Counted from the first letter of the stretch, positions 11,242-19,813 are shown. The stretch: 64,000 nucleotides of DNA from Microlunatus capsulatus (GCF_017876495.1 NZ_JAGIOB010000001.1:2170001-2234000); one strand, 5' to 3'. Notes: generated by a model from the sequence alone, not told the origin. Translations and numbers: made by a program.

Positions 11242-11966
11242 CCGGGGCGCGCACCCGCCTGGTCGGCCGCGCGCTCGGCGTCGTCCGCCCGATCCTCGTG
11301 GACAAGGTGGAGCGCGACCACCAGCAGACCGACCGGGCGTTCCGGCACCGCCGGGTCGTCGTCGCCGTCACCCTCGTCGTCGGCGCCACCCTGCTGGGCC
11401 TGTCGTTCGCCACCGAGCAGGGCGACCCCGTCTTCTACGCGCTCACCTTCGGGCTGGCGGCCACCTGGGCGGTCGGCAGCTTCGTCTCCGGACCGCTGCA
11501 CCTGGGCCACATCCAGATCCTCGGCGCGCTGCGACGGCCGGTCGTCACCCCCGTGCTGGTGGGGCTCGCGCTGGCCGCGGTGTTCGTGGTGGGCGCCCTG
11601 GTGATGCGCGAGATCCCGCCGCTGGCCGCCTTCGCCGAGAGCGTGCTGGGCTACGCGCGCGCCGGCAGCCTGCCGCTGCTGCTGGTCATCACCCTGGTCA
11701 ACGGCATCGCGGAGGAGCTGTTCTTCCGCGGGGCGCTGTTCGCCGCGATCGGCCGCCGCCGCCCCGTGCTGATCTCGACGGTCGTCTACGCCCTGGCCAC
11801 CGTGGCCGGCGGCAACCCGGTGCTGGTGTTCGCGGCCGTGGTCCTCGGCGTCGTCGTCGGGCTGCAGCGGCGGGCGGGCGGCGGGGTGCTGGCGCCGATC
11901 CTCACCCACATCACGTGGTCGACGACGATGCTGCTGGTGCTGCCGCAGATCTTCCCCGGCGGCTGA
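11238..11966 (+). CDS. CPBP family intramembrane glutamic endopeptidase
   Basis: 242 residues with about six hydrophobic segments. The Abi/CPBP catalytic motif EExxxR is present as AEELFFRG in a membrane helix (about residue 158), and the second conserved motif with His as ILTHITWST near the C-terminus. Bacterial homologues include proteases acting on membrane or exported peptides. Coupled to the upstream NAD(P)-binding protein by a 4-nt overlap, so the two probably act at the membrane together; target unknown. Confidence 0.85.
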   Translation: MTGARTRLVGRALGVVRPILVDKVERDHQQTDRAFRHRRVVVAVTLVVGATLLGLSFATEQGDPVFYALTFGLAATWAVGSFVSGPLHLGHIQILGALRRPVVTPVLVGLALAAVFVVGALVMREIPPLAAFAESVLGYARAGSLPLLLVITLVNGIAEELFFRGALFAAIGRRRPVLISTVVYALATVAGGNPVLVFAAVVLGVVVGLQRRAGGGVLAPILTHITWSTTMLLVLPQIFPGG

Positions 11967-12280
11967 CCCCCTCGTCCCGCGGACGCCGTCAGGCCCTCCG
12001 CGGACGCACAGGGCCGCCCCGGCGCTCGCTCCCCCGAACGAGCCACCGGGACGGCGGCTGCGGTTCCCGGGCCGCCTCCCCATCCCCCGATGGTGGTCCG
12101 GCGCCCGGGCTGTTCCCCCGACACCGAGAACGATGCCCGGCCCACCTCAGGGCCGGGGCGGGTCCGGGCGCAGGGTCGCCCCAGGATCGGCGCAGGATCT
12201 CCCCCGGCGCGCCGACCCGGTCCCGGCGGCGCGGCCCGGGGCTCGGGCGCGACGGCGGGTGGCCCCGCGATACTGGCCCC
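11967..12280. other. Intergenic region with ligD promoter
   Basis: 314 bp without a convincing gene. GATACT at 12269-12274 ends exactly 7 nt before the ligD ATG, so ligD is probably transcribed leaderless from here. The rest is GC-rich sequence in which I see no repeat, riboswitch or clear hairpin. Confidence 0.55.
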
Positions 12281-14788
12281 ATGAGCCCCGCGCAGGAGCA
12301 GGTCGTCGACGTCGAGGGCCGCAGCGTCCGGCTGACGAACCTGGACAAGGTGCTCTACCCGGCGACCGGCACCACCAAGGGCGAGGTGCTCGACTACTAC
12401 GCCCGGGTGGGCGCGGTGCTGCTGCCGCACCTGCGGCAGCGCCCCGCCACCCGCAAGCGCTGGCCCGACGGCGTGGGCGACGACGTGCGGCCCGGGACGG
12501 TGTTCTTCGCCAAGGACCTGGGCGCCGGCACCCCGGACTGGGTGCGCCGCTTCACGATCCGGCACCGGGACCACGACAACGACTACCCCGTCGTCGACGA
12601 CCTGGCCACGCTGACCTGGCTGGCCCAGCTCGCCGCCCTGGAGATCCACGTGCCGCAGTGGCGCTTCGCCGAGGACGGCGCGCCGCGGAACCCCGACCGG
12701 CTGGTGCTGGACCTCGACCCCGGCGAGGGCGTGACGCTGGCCGACTGCGCCGAGGTGGCCCGGCAGGCGCGGGAGGTGCTGCGGGGCATCGGCCACGACC
12801 CGGTCCCGGTGACCAGCGGCAGCAAGGGCCTGCACCTCTACGCGCCGCTGGACGGCGACCTCACCCCGGATCAGGCGACGACGCTGGCCCGCGAGCTCGC
12901 GCTGGCCCTGGAGGCCGAGCAGCCCGACCGGGTGATCAGCTCGATGAAGCGCTCCGAGCGCGCCGGCAAGGTGTTCCTGGACTGGAGCCAGAACAACGGC
13001 AACAAGACGACGATCTCGCCCTACTCCCTCCGCGGCCGGGCGCACCCGACGGTCGCCGCCCCGCGGACCTGGGCCGAGCTGGAGGACCCCGACCTGCGCC
13101 AGCTCGAGCACGCCGAGGTGCTGGAGCGGATCGCGGCCGACGGCGACCTGCTGGCCCCGCTGCTGGGGGCGGCGGCCGCCGAGCAGGACCGGCTGAGCAC
13201 CTACCGGAGCATGCGCGACGCCCGCCGGACCCCCGAGCCGGTGCCCGCCGACCCGCCCGCCCCGCGACCCGCCGAGGCCGCGCCCACCTTCGTCGTCCAG
13301 GAGCACCACGCGCGCGCCCTGCACTACGACTTCCGGCTGGAGCACGACGGCGTCCTCGTCAGCTGGGCGGTGCCGAAGGCCCCGCCGACCGACCCGAAGG
13401 TGAACCGGCTGGCCGTGCAGACCGAGGACCACCCGCTGGAGTACGGCACCTTCGAGGGCGGCATCCCGCGCGGGGAGTACGGCGGCGGCGAGGTCCGGAT
13501 CTGGGACGCGGGCACCTACCGGCTGCACAAGTGGCGGGACGGGAAAGAGGTCATCGTCACCTGCACCGGGCGCCCGGACGGCGGGCTGGGCGGGGTGCGG
13601 AAGTTCGCGCTGATCCACACCGGCGGCCCCGGCCGGGCGGCGAAGAACTGGCTGATGCACCTGATGGAGACCGACCCCGAGGACCTGCCGGGCGGCGCAC
13701 CCGACCCGGTCGCCGCGGAGCCGACGCCCGAGCCCGAGCCGGTGCCCGAGCCGGACCCGGAGCCGCCCCCGGACCGCCGCCGGCCGGCCCCGCCGGTGCA
13801 GGACTCCGGCTTCCCGGGGCGGGTGGAGCCGATGCTGGCCCAGCTGACCGCCGAGGCCTCCTTCGGCCCCGAGGAGGGCTGGGCCTTCGAGATGAAGTGG
13901 GACGGCGTCCGGGTGCTGGCCTACCTGGCCGACGGGCGGGTGGAGCTGCGGAGCCGGCGCGGCCGCGACGACACCGCCGCCTACGCCGACGTGGCTCAAG
14001 CCCTCACCGCGGTCCCCGCCCGCAGCGCCGTCCTCGACGGCGAGGTCGTCGTGCTGGACCCCGAGGGCCGGCCGAGCTTCGGCCTGCTGCAGGCCCGGAT
14101 CAACCTCACCCGCGCCGCCGACATCCAGCGGCTCTCGGCCACCCACCCGGCCCGGCTGATGCTCTTCGACGTCCTGGAGCTGGACGGGCAGTCGCTGCTC
14201 GACCTCCCCTACGACGAGCGGCGCGCCGTCCTCGAGGAGCTCGTCCAGCCGGGGCCGGGCTCCCGGCTGCAGGTCCCGCCGGTCTTCGAGGGCGACCTGC
14301 AGGCGGCGATGGACACCAGCCGGGCGCTGGGCCTGGAGGGCGTCGTGGCCAAGCGCCGCAGCGCGCGCTACCAGCCCGGCGGCCGCGGCGACGCCTGGCG
14401 CAAGATCAAGCACGCGAAGACCCAGGAGGTGGTCGTCGGCGGCTGGCGCCCCGGCCAGGGCCGGCGCGCCGGCGGGATCGGCTCGCTGCTGATGGGCGTG
14501 CCCACCGCCGACGGCCTGCACTACGTGGGCCGGGTGGGCTCCGGGCTCGCCGACCGCGCGCTGGACGAGCTGCAGGCCGCGCTGGCCCCGCTGGCCCGCC
14601 GGGACAGCCCCTTCAGCGACGTCCCCCGCGAGGACGCCCGGGACGCCTCCTGGGTGGAGCCGCAGCTCGTGGCCGAGGTCAGCTACGGCGAGCTGACCGG
14701 GCCCGGCCGGATGCGGCACCCCGTCTGGCGCGGGCTGCGCCCGGACAAGGACCCGGCCGCCGTGACGTGGGAGCTGTCGGCCGGCTGA
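12281..14788 (+). CDS. ligD: Multidomain ATP-dependent DNA ligase LigD (NHEJ)
   Basis: 835 residues in the order polymerase/primase (about 1-300), phosphoesterase (about 330-480), ligase (about 520-835), the mycobacterial arrangement. POL: VLDLDPGEGV acidic metal motif and TSGSKGLHLY. PE: EHHARALHYDFRLEHDG with the His/Asp metal ligands (about 340), then GGEVRIWDAGTY. LIG: catalytic lysine in EMKWDGVR (Lys539), followed by DGEVVVLD, LEGVVAKR and WRKIKH. It repairs double-strand breaks with Ku by adding or trimming nucleotides and sealing ends. The PE-LIG linker (13720-13790) is a Glu-Pro repeat. No ku gene in the window. Confidence 0.96.
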   Translation: MSPAQEQVVDVEGRSVRLTNLDKVLYPATGTTKGEVLDYYARVGAVLLPHLRQRPATRKRWPDGVGDDVRPGTVFFAKDLGAGTPDWVRRFTIRHRDHDNDYPVVDDLATLTWLAQLAALEIHVPQWRFAEDGAPRNPDRLVLDLDPGEGVTLADCAEVARQAREVLRGIGHDPVPVTSGSKGLHLYAPLDGDLTPDQATTLARELALALEAEQPDRVISSMKRSERAGKVFLDWSQNNGNKTTISPYSLRGRAHPTVAAPRTWAELEDPDLRQLEHAEVLERIAADGDLLAPLLGAAAAEQDRLSTYRSMRDARRTPEPVPADPPAPRPAEAAPTFVVQEHHARALHYDFRLEHDGVLVSWAVPKAPPTDPKVNRLAVQTEDHPLEYGTFEGGIPRGEYGGGEVRIWDAGTYRLHKWRDGKEVIVTCTGRPDGGLGGVRKFALIHTGGPGRAAKNWLMHLMETDPEDLPGGAPDPVAAEPTPEPEPVPEPDPEPPPDRRRPAPPVQDSGFPGRVEPMLAQLTAEASFGPEEGWAFEMKWDGVRVLAYLADGRVELRSRRGRDDTAAYADVAQALTAVPARSAVLDGEVVVLDPEGRPSFGLLQARINLTRAADIQRLSATHPARLMLFDVLELDGQSLLDLPYDERRAVLEELVQPGPGSRLQVPPVFEGDLQAAMDTSRALGLEGVVAKRRSARYQPGGRGDAWRKIKHAKTQEVVVGGWRPGQGRRAGGIGSLLMGVPTADGLHYVGRVGSGLADRALDELQAALAPLARRDSPFSDVPREDARDASWVEPQLVAEVSYGELTGPGRMRHPVWRGLRPDKDPAAVTWELSAG

Positions 14789-14805
14789 GGGGCACCTCCT
14801 CGCCA

Positions 14806-14827
14806 GGCCGGGGCGGCGGCCCCGGCC
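14806..14827 (+). terminator. Hairpin after ligD
   Basis: Nine-bp perfect stem GGCCGGGGC / GCCCCGGCC with loop GGCG, 17 nt after the ligD stop. No T tract. Likely ligD terminator. Confidence 0.55.
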
Positions 14828-14850
14828 GTGGTCGTCGAGGGCGGACCCTG

Positions 14851-14917
14851 AGAACGCAGACGCAGTGGACGCTCGGGGGCCCTCAGCGGGTTCCCGGGGC
14901 CACGGCGTCTGCAGAAC
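14851..14917. repeat. 57-bp element with 13-bp terminal inverted repeats flanked by AGAAC direct repeats
   Basis: Left arm GCAGACGCAGTGG (14856-14868) and right arm CCACGGCGTCTGC (14900-14912) are inverted repeats matching at 12 of 13 positions. The pair is flanked on both sides by AGAAC (14851-14855 and 14913-14917). The layout is that of a tiny mobile element with target duplication, or a structured RNA element; it could be chance. Confidence 0.4.
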
Positions 14918-14976
14918 CAGGGCGGAGGCTGGGTGACGGCCTTCGTGACGTCGGCCCCGGTCAGCCGGTCCTGCGG

Positions 14977-16107
14977 TCAGCCCTCCTCGAGCCCGCTCAG
15001 CCGCACCCCGCGGTGGGCGGCCAGCCGCTCGGCCTCCTCCTCGACCAGCGCCCGGACGGCGGGCGCGAGCGGCCGCCACGGGTCCAGCCGGACGGCGAGG
15101 GTGCGCCCCGAGGCCCGCGGCCGCCAGGTGCCGGCGACCTCCGTCCCCACCAGCACCGCGCCCGGTCGGCCCAGCGTCGGCCACAGCGCCCTGTGCCGGT
15201 CGCGGTCGGGCACCAGCAGCGTGCGGTCGCGGCCCTGCAGCAGCAGGTCGAAGGGCCCGAGCAGCCGGACGAGGTCGTCCGGGGCCGCCGCGGGAGCGCG
15301 GCCGTCCTCGTCGGGCAGCTGCCAGGCCCGCCGCCCCTCGACGACGACCTCGACGGCGTCGGCCGGCCAGTGCCGCTTCACCTCCGTCGCGGTGCTGTCG
15401 AGGAAGCCCGCGACGTCGGCGGGCGTGGCCGGGCCCAGCAGCCGCAGGTAGGCCCGGACCACCTGGAGCCGGGCCGGGGCGCCGTCCGGGTCCTCGGCGG
15501 GTCCCCAGGTGGTGCGGGGCCAGTCCGGGACCCGGCGCAGCACCGGCGGCGAGGTGCCCGGTACCAGCTCGAGGCCGGCGTACAGCGCGCCGAGCCGGAA
15601 GGGGATCTCCCAGACGTGCCGGGTGCCGCAGGGGACGCAGTCGCGCAGGTGCTGCTCCGGCAGCAGGGCGCCGAGCCGACCCGACGCCTCGCCCTTGACC
15701 AGCGGCTCCTCGACCACCGCGCGCAGCGCGGCCGCCACCTCGGCCAGGCCCTCGCGCGGGCCCGTGCCCACCGCGGCCAGCGGCGCAGCCGCCCCGACCA
15801 CGCGCTTGGCCGCGTCGGCGTCGCTGAACGGCGAGGTGGCGACGGCGATGTCGGGCAGGTCGGCCCGGCGGTAGTGGTGCGGCGCCCCGCGCAGCGTCCA
15901 GGCCAGGGCCAGCTCGGGCGCCTCGGCGAGCGCGGCCGGCGAGGCGACCGGCACCCCGCGGTTGGCCAGCGCCCAGCTGGCGCCGTCCCGGCCGGTGTCC
16001 TGGACGCCGAGGTCGAGCACCGCGGCGTCGGTGAGCGGGCGCGGTGCGGGCGCCCGGTCGAGCTGCTGCGCCGCGATCCGCCGGGCGAGCGCTTCCTGCC
16101 GGTCCAC
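14977..16107 (-). CDS. Winged-helix DNA-binding domain protein (HTH_42/AlkZ-like family)
   Basis: 376 residues. Begins MDRQEALARRIAAQQLDR and continues with VLDLGVQDTGRDGASWALANRG, three winged-helix-type repeats and a C-terminal beta barrel-like part (TLLVPDRDRHRALWPTLGRPGAVLVGTEVAGTW). This superfamily includes YcaQ/AlkZ DNA glycosylases that unhook cross-links. A repair role would fit its position beside ligD, but these actinobacterial relatives are uncharacterised and their QxQ/QxD catalytic motif would need alignment. GTG start preceded by GGAGGAC. Convergent with ligD. Confidence 0.8.
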   Translation of the reverse strand: MDRQEALARRIAAQQLDRAPAPRPLTDAAVLDLGVQDTGRDGASWALANRGVPVASPAALAEAPELALAWTLRGAPHHYRRADLPDIAVATSPFSDADAAKRVVGAAAPLAAVGTGPREGLAEVAAALRAVVEEPLVKGEASGRLGALLPEQHLRDCVPCGTRHVWEIPFRLGALYAGLELVPGTSPPVLRRVPDWPRTTWGPAEDPDGAPARLQVVRAYLRLLGPATPADVAGFLDSTATEVKRHWPADAVEVVVEGRRAWQLPDEDGRAPAAAPDDLVRLLGPFDLLLQGRDRTLLVPDRDRHRALWPTLGRPGAVLVGTEVAGTWRPRASGRTLAVRLDPWRPLAPAVRALVEEEAERLAAHRGVRLSGLEEG

Positions 16108-16239
16108 GGGTGTCCTCCGTCCTGCCGTCGCCGTCGACGGCTCGAGGCCATGGCACCACCGACCGCTGACAGCCCGCCACCGGCCGGCCCCGCCCTCCCC
16201 AAGAAGTTGCCGAGGAAGCAGCCCGGAGGTGCTGAGAAC

Positions 16240-16265
16240 GGCCGGTCGGTCGTGCGCGACCGGCC
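16240..16265 (+). promoter_or_regulatory. Hairpin in the region upstream of terC
   Basis: Perfect 9-bp inverted repeat GGCCGGTCG / CGACCGGCC with an 8-nt loop, 65 nt before the terC ATG in the spacer shared with the divergent winged-helix gene. It could be an operator or a leader hairpin. It does not match the yybP-ykoY manganese riboswitch that precedes some terC genes. Confidence 0.35.
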
Positions 16266-16330
16266 ACACTGGAGACCTCGCCGGCCGCGCCGGACCCTGT
16301 CGCCACGACACGACCCAGACGAGGACCCCC

Positions 16331-17338
16331 ATGCTCGAGATCAGCCCGTTGGTGTGGGGGGTGACGATCGCGCTGGTGGTCGTCCTCCTCGCCGCCGACC
16401 TCCTGCTCGCCGCCCTGCGACCGCACAAGGTCGGCTTCAAGGAGGCCGCCGCGCAGTCGGTGTTCTACATCGCCGTCGCCGTCGGCTTCGGCGTCTGGTT
16501 CACCGCCGCCTACGGCGGGGACTTCGGCACCCAGTACTTCACCGGCTACCTCGTCGAGAAGAGCCTCTCGGTCGACAACCTCTTCGTCTTCGTGATCATC
16601 ATGACGACGTTCGCGGTGCCGGAGAAGCACCAGCACAAGGTGCTGACGTTCGGCATCGTGCTGGCGCTGATCATGCGGGCGATCTTCATCGCCGCCGGCG
16701 CCGCCCTGCTCAACGCCTTCTCGGTCGTCTTCCTGCTCTTCGGCCTGCTGCTGATCTTCACCGCGGTCCAGCTGTTCCGGCACCGCGACGAGGACCCCGA
16801 CATCGAGGACAACGCCGTGGTCAAGGCCGCCCGGCGGTTCCTGCCCGTCACCGACGACTACGTCGAGGGCAAGCTCACCGTCAGGACGGCCGGCCGCCGG
16901 ATGGTCACCCCGCTGTTCCTCGTCCTCATCGCCATCGGCAGCATCGACCTGCTCTTCGCCCTGGACTCCATCCCCGCCGTCTTCGGGATCACCAGCGAGG
17001 CCTTCATCGTCTTCACGGCCAACGCCTTCGCCCTGCTGGGCCTGCGGGCGCTGTTCTTCCTGGTCAAGGGCCTGCTCGACCGCCTGGTCTACCTCTCCAC
17101 CGGCCTGTCGATCATCCTCGCCTTCATCGGCGTCAAGCTGATCCTGCACTGGCTGCACGTCGACATCAGCCCGGCGGTGCCGGAGATCCCGACCCTGGTC
17201 AGCCTCGCGGTCATCCTCGTGGTCCTGGCGGTCACCGTGGTCGCCAGCCTGGTCAAGACGCGCAACGACCCGACGGCGCACGCGCACCCCGGCTCGCTCA
17301 AGCTGACCGGCAGCACGAAGGACCACGCCGACCGGTGA
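16331..17338 (+). CDS. TerC family integral membrane protein
   Basis: 335 residues with eight to nine membrane helices. Conserved charged motifs within helices are VEKSLSVDNLFVFVII (about 75-90) and DLLFALDSIPAVFGIT (about 203-218), with acidic residues proposed to bind metal ions. TerC/Alx proteins export manganese or support loading of exported metalloproteins; some act in tellurite resistance. Its C-terminal 30 residues are hydrophilic and cytoplasmic. Apparently monocistronic, 32 bp before a gene with its own promoter. Confidence 0.92.
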   Translation: MLEISPLVWGVTIALVVVLLAADLLLAALRPHKVGFKEAAAQSVFYIAVAVGFGVWFTAAYGGDFGTQYFTGYLVEKSLSVDNLFVFVIIMTTFAVPEKHQHKVLTFGIVLALIMRAIFIAAGAALLNAFSVVFLLFGLLLIFTAVQLFRHRDEDPDIEDNAVVKAARRFLPVTDDYVEGKLTVRTAGRRMVTPLFLVLIAIGSIDLLFALDSIPAVFGITSEAFIVFTANAFALLGLRALFFLVKGLLDRLVYLSTGLSIILAFIGVKLILHWLHVDISPAVPEIPTLVSLAVILVVLAVTVVASLVKTRNDPTAHAHPGSLKLTGSTKDHADR

Positions 17339-17357
17339 CGTCGGGGCGGGGACGCCC

Positions 17358-17363
17358 TAGCCT
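17358..17363 (+). promoter_or_regulatory. Predicted -10 box, leaderless start of DinB gene
   Basis: TAGCCT ends 7 nt before the ATG at 17371, placing the transcription start on or one base before the start codon. Confidence 0.55.
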
Positions 17364-17370
17364 GTCGAGG

Positions 17371-17946
17371 ATGGATCCCAAGGCGGTGCTGCAGCGCTAC
17401 CTCGCCGAGGAACGACGCGGACTGCTCGGCCGCCTCGACGGGCTGTCGGAGCGGCAGGTGCGCTGGCCGGGCACGCCCACCGGCACCAACCTGCTGGGCC
17501 TGGTCAAGCACGTGGCCAGCGTCGAGCTGGGCTACCTCGGCGAGGTCTTCGACCGGCCCTCGGGCATCCCGCTGCCCTGGCTCGACGACGACGCCGAACC
17601 CGACGCCGACCTGTGGGCCGCGCCGCAGGAGAGCCGGGCCGACGTCGTCGCCCTGCACCACGCCGCGGCCGCGCACGCCGACGCCACCATCGCGGCGCTG
17701 GACCTCGACGCCCCCGGCGTGGTCCCGTGGTGGGGGCCGGGACGGCAGGACGTGACGCTGCACCAGGTGCTGGTCCACCTCGTCGTCGAGACCGCTCACC
17801 ACGCGGGCCACGCGGACGTGCTCCGCGAGCTGCTGGACGGCCGCGCCGGCGACGACCGCGGGAACCTCTCCGCGCGCACACCGGCGGAGTGGGCCGCCCA
17901 CCGCCGCCGGCTCGAAGCGGTGGCCGAGGAGGCCGGACCGGCGTGA
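17371..17946 (+). CDS. DinB family protein (DUF664-type)
   Basis: 191 residues, four-helix DinB/YfiT-like fold. Candidate metal ligands: His in GLVKHVASVELGYL (about 50), and two His in HLVVETAHHAGHADVLREL (about 140-150). Actinobacterial members include mycothiol-dependent transferases, so a detoxification role is possible. Probably leaderless; overlaps the hemerythrin gene by 4 nt (GTGA), suggesting a three-gene transcript with the LLM oxidoreductase. Confidence 0.85.
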   Translation: MDPKAVLQRYLAEERRGLLGRLDGLSERQVRWPGTPTGTNLLGLVKHVASVELGYLGEVFDRPSGIPLPWLDDDAEPDADLWAAPQESRADVVALHHAAAAHADATIAALDLDAPGVVPWWGPGRQDVTLHQVLVHLVVETAHHAGHADVLRELLDGRAGDDRGNLSARTPAEWAAHRRRLEAVAEEAGPA

Positions 17947-18440
17947 CGAGCACCCCGGAGGACCCGCGCGCGTCGCTCGGCCGCCGCCTCGTCGCCGTCC
18001 ACGACGAGCTCCGGGCCACCCTGCGCGGGCTCCGGGACAGCAGCCACCCGGGCCGCGACGGGTCGCTGGGCGCGCACTGCCTGACCTTCTGCGCCGCCGT
18101 CTCCCGGCACCACCGCGGCGAGGACGCCGAGCTCTTCCCCCAGGTGGTGGCGGCCGACCCCGCGCTGGCCGCCGCCGTCGACCAGCTGCAGCACGACCAC
18201 AACCTCATCGGCTTCCTGCTCCGCGACCTGACCGCAGCGGTGCAGGCCCTGCCGGCCGAGCCCGACGACCAGGAGCTGCTGCGCTTCCGCCAGCACCTGG
18301 ACGGCCTGGCCGCGATCCTGGAGTCGCACTTCCGCTTCGAGGAGCGGAAGGTGCTCGCCGTGCTGGAGGGCCGGCCCTTCCCGGCGGCACCGCCGGCCTG
18401 GGACGTCAGCGGCGGGGTCCAGGATGAGCCCCATGGCTGA
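17943..18440 (+). CDS. Hemerythrin domain-containing protein
   Basis: 165 residues, four-helix bundle for a diiron site: ligands visible in AVSRHHRGEDAELFP, LQHDHNLIGFLL and ILESHFRFEERKVLAVLE. Binds O2, NO or senses oxidants in other bacteria. Coupled to the upstream DinB gene by GTGA and overlapping the downstream oxidoreductase gene by 17 nt. Together with DinB and a flavin-dependent enzyme, the trio looks like a redox-stress unit; that is inference. Confidence 0.88.
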   Translation: MTSTPEDPRASLGRRLVAVHDELRATLRGLRDSSHPGRDGSLGAHCLTFCAAVSRHHRGEDAELFPQVVAADPALAAAVDQLQHDHNLIGFLLRDLTAAVQALPAEPDDQELLRFRQHLDGLAAILESHFRFEERKVLAVLEGRPFPAAPPAWDVSGGVQDEPHG

Positions 18441-19314
18441 CACCGACCGTCCGGCCCCGCAGCTGGGCCTCGCCTTCGTCCCCACCCTGGCCCCGGAGCG
18501 GCTGCGCACGCTGGCTCCCGCCGTCGAGGCCGTCGGCCTCGACGAGCTCTGGGTCTGGGAGGACTGCTTCAAGCAGAGCGGTGTCGCCTCCGCGGCGGCC
18601 GCCCTGGCCTGGACCACCCGGCTGCGGGTCGGCATCGGCCTGCTGCCCGTCCCGCTGCGCAACGTCGCGCTGACGGCCATGGAGCTGGCCACCCTGGAGC
18701 GGATGTTCCCGGGCCGGCTGGTGCCCGGCGTCGGGCACGGCGTGCAGGCGTGGATGGCGCAGGTGGGCGTCCGGCCCGCCTCGCCGCTGACGCTGCTGCG
18801 CGAGTACGCCACGGCGCTGCGCGCCCTGCTGGCCGGGGAGCGGGTGAGCGTCGAGGGTCGCTACGTGCAGCTGGACGACGTCGCCCTCGACTGGCCGCCG
18901 GCCCCGCCGCCCCCGCTGATGCTCGGCGGCTCCGGGCCCCGCTCGCTGGAGCTCACCGCCGAGCTGGGCGACGGCACCCTGCTCGCCGCGGCGCTGACCG
19001 TCGAGCAGGTGGCCGACGTCGGGGCACTGCTCGCCCGCACCCGCGGCGCGGGGCACCCGCTGGTGGCCACCGTCATCGTCGCCACCGGTGCCGACGCGCA
19101 GCAGCGCGTGGACGCCGAGGTGCCGCTGTGGGGCGGCGAGCCCGGCCGGGGCATCGGCGTCGCCGGCGACGCGGCCCGGGTGGCCGCGGAGGTCCGGGCG
19201 TTCGCCGACGCCGGGGCCACGTCGGTGGTGTTCCAGCCGGTCGGGGGCGAACCCGACCTGGACGGCTGGCTCGGCTTCCTGGGCGGTGAGGTCGCCCCGC
19301 TGGTGCGGGGCTGA
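18424..19314 (+). CDS. LLM class (luciferase-like) flavin-dependent oxidoreductase
   Basis: 296 residues, TIM-barrel luciferase-like monooxygenase superfamily, F420- or FMN-dependent. Signatures: AVEAVGLDELWVWED, RLRVGIGLLPVPLRNVAL, FPGRLVPGVGHGVQAWMAQ and PPLMLGGSGPRSLELTAELGDG. ATG at 18424 and 18433 are both possible starts; the first overlaps the hemerythrin gene by 17 nt. Actinobacterial context favours F420. Substrate unknown. Confidence 0.88.
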   Translation: MSPMADTDRPAPQLGLAFVPTLAPERLRTLAPAVEAVGLDELWVWEDCFKQSGVASAAAALAWTTRLRVGIGLLPVPLRNVALTAMELATLERMFPGRLVPGVGHGVQAWMAQVGVRPASPLTLLREYATALRALLAGERVSVEGRYVQLDDVALDWPPAPPPPLMLGGSGPRSLELTAELGDGTLLAAALTVEQVADVGALLARTRGAGHPLVATVIVATGADAQQRVDAEVPLWGGEPGRGIGVAGDAARVAAEVRAFADAGATSVVFQPVGGEPDLDGWLGFLGGEVAPLVRG

Positions 19315-19321
19315 CCGCGCC

Positions 19322-19813
19322 TCAGCGGCCGAAGAGCCCGCGCAGCCCGCCGCGGCGGGAGTCGTCGCGGCCGGGGTGGGGCGGCAGCGTCGTCGGCGGG
19401 GTGGGGGCACCCGCACCGGGCGGGGGCGGAGCGGCCGGCCCGGCCCCGGAGGAGGCCGCGACACCCGCGCTGGCCTTCTCCTTCGCCCGCACCTGCTCGT
19501 GCAGCTCGGCCGGGGCCCGGTTGCGCAGGCCCTCGACCTCGAGCAGCGAGCCGACGGCGTCCTCGGCCCGGGGCTCGATCTCGCCGTCGACGACGTAGCG
19601 GGTCCGGGTCAGCGAGGCGGTGCACTTGATGCCGTAGTCGAACTCCATGACCTCGCAGCCGTAGCAGACCAGCCGCCCGGGCAGCACCACCACGTCCGGG
19701 TTCCGCTCGGCCACCTGCTGCTCGCGGCGGTTCACCTCGTCGACGTGCGCCGTCACCGCCTGGCGGTTCCAGCAGGGCACCCCGTCGCCGCCGTCCTTGA
19801 TCCCTAGGTGCAT
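19322..19813 (-). CDS. Hypothetical protein with conserved-looking cysteines and Pro-rich tail
   Basis: 163 residues, not recognised. Residues 1-~105 form a compact domain beginning MHLGIKDGGDGVPCWNRQ, with cysteines in VPCWN, LVCYGCEVM and IKCTASL that could bind a metal or form disulfides. Residues ~115-150 are Ala/Pro/Gly-rich, and the end is basic (RRGGLRGLFGR). AAAGGAG precedes the ATG with good spacing, and TAAGGT (19839-19844, minus) could be its -10. Its stop lies only 7 bp from the convergent LLM gene. Confidence 0.7.
   Translation of the reverse strand: MHLGIKDGGDGVPCWNRQAVTAHVDEVNRREQQVAERNPDVVVLPGRLVCYGCEVMEFDYGIKCTASLTRTRYVVDGEIEPRAEDAVGSLLEVEGLRNRAPAELHEQVRAKEKASAGVAASSGAGPAAPPPPGAGAPTPPTTLPPHPGRDDSRRGGLRGLFGR

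Noticed and set aside
14789-14976. tRNA gene suspected from GGGTTCCCGGGG in the ligD downstream region
   Set aside because: No cloverleaf with acceptor stem, D arm and anticodon arm could be drawn around it.
16108-16330. yybP-ykoY manganese riboswitch upstream of terC
   Set aside because: Only a simple 9-bp hairpin is present; none of the conserved junction sequence of that riboswitch could be recognised.
11786-17326. Very long open frame on the minus strand across ligD and neighbours
   Set aside because: It is antisense to well-conserved genes; high GC removes stop codons from shadow frames. Its amino-acid composition (Gly/Arg/Pro/Ala) has no family pattern.
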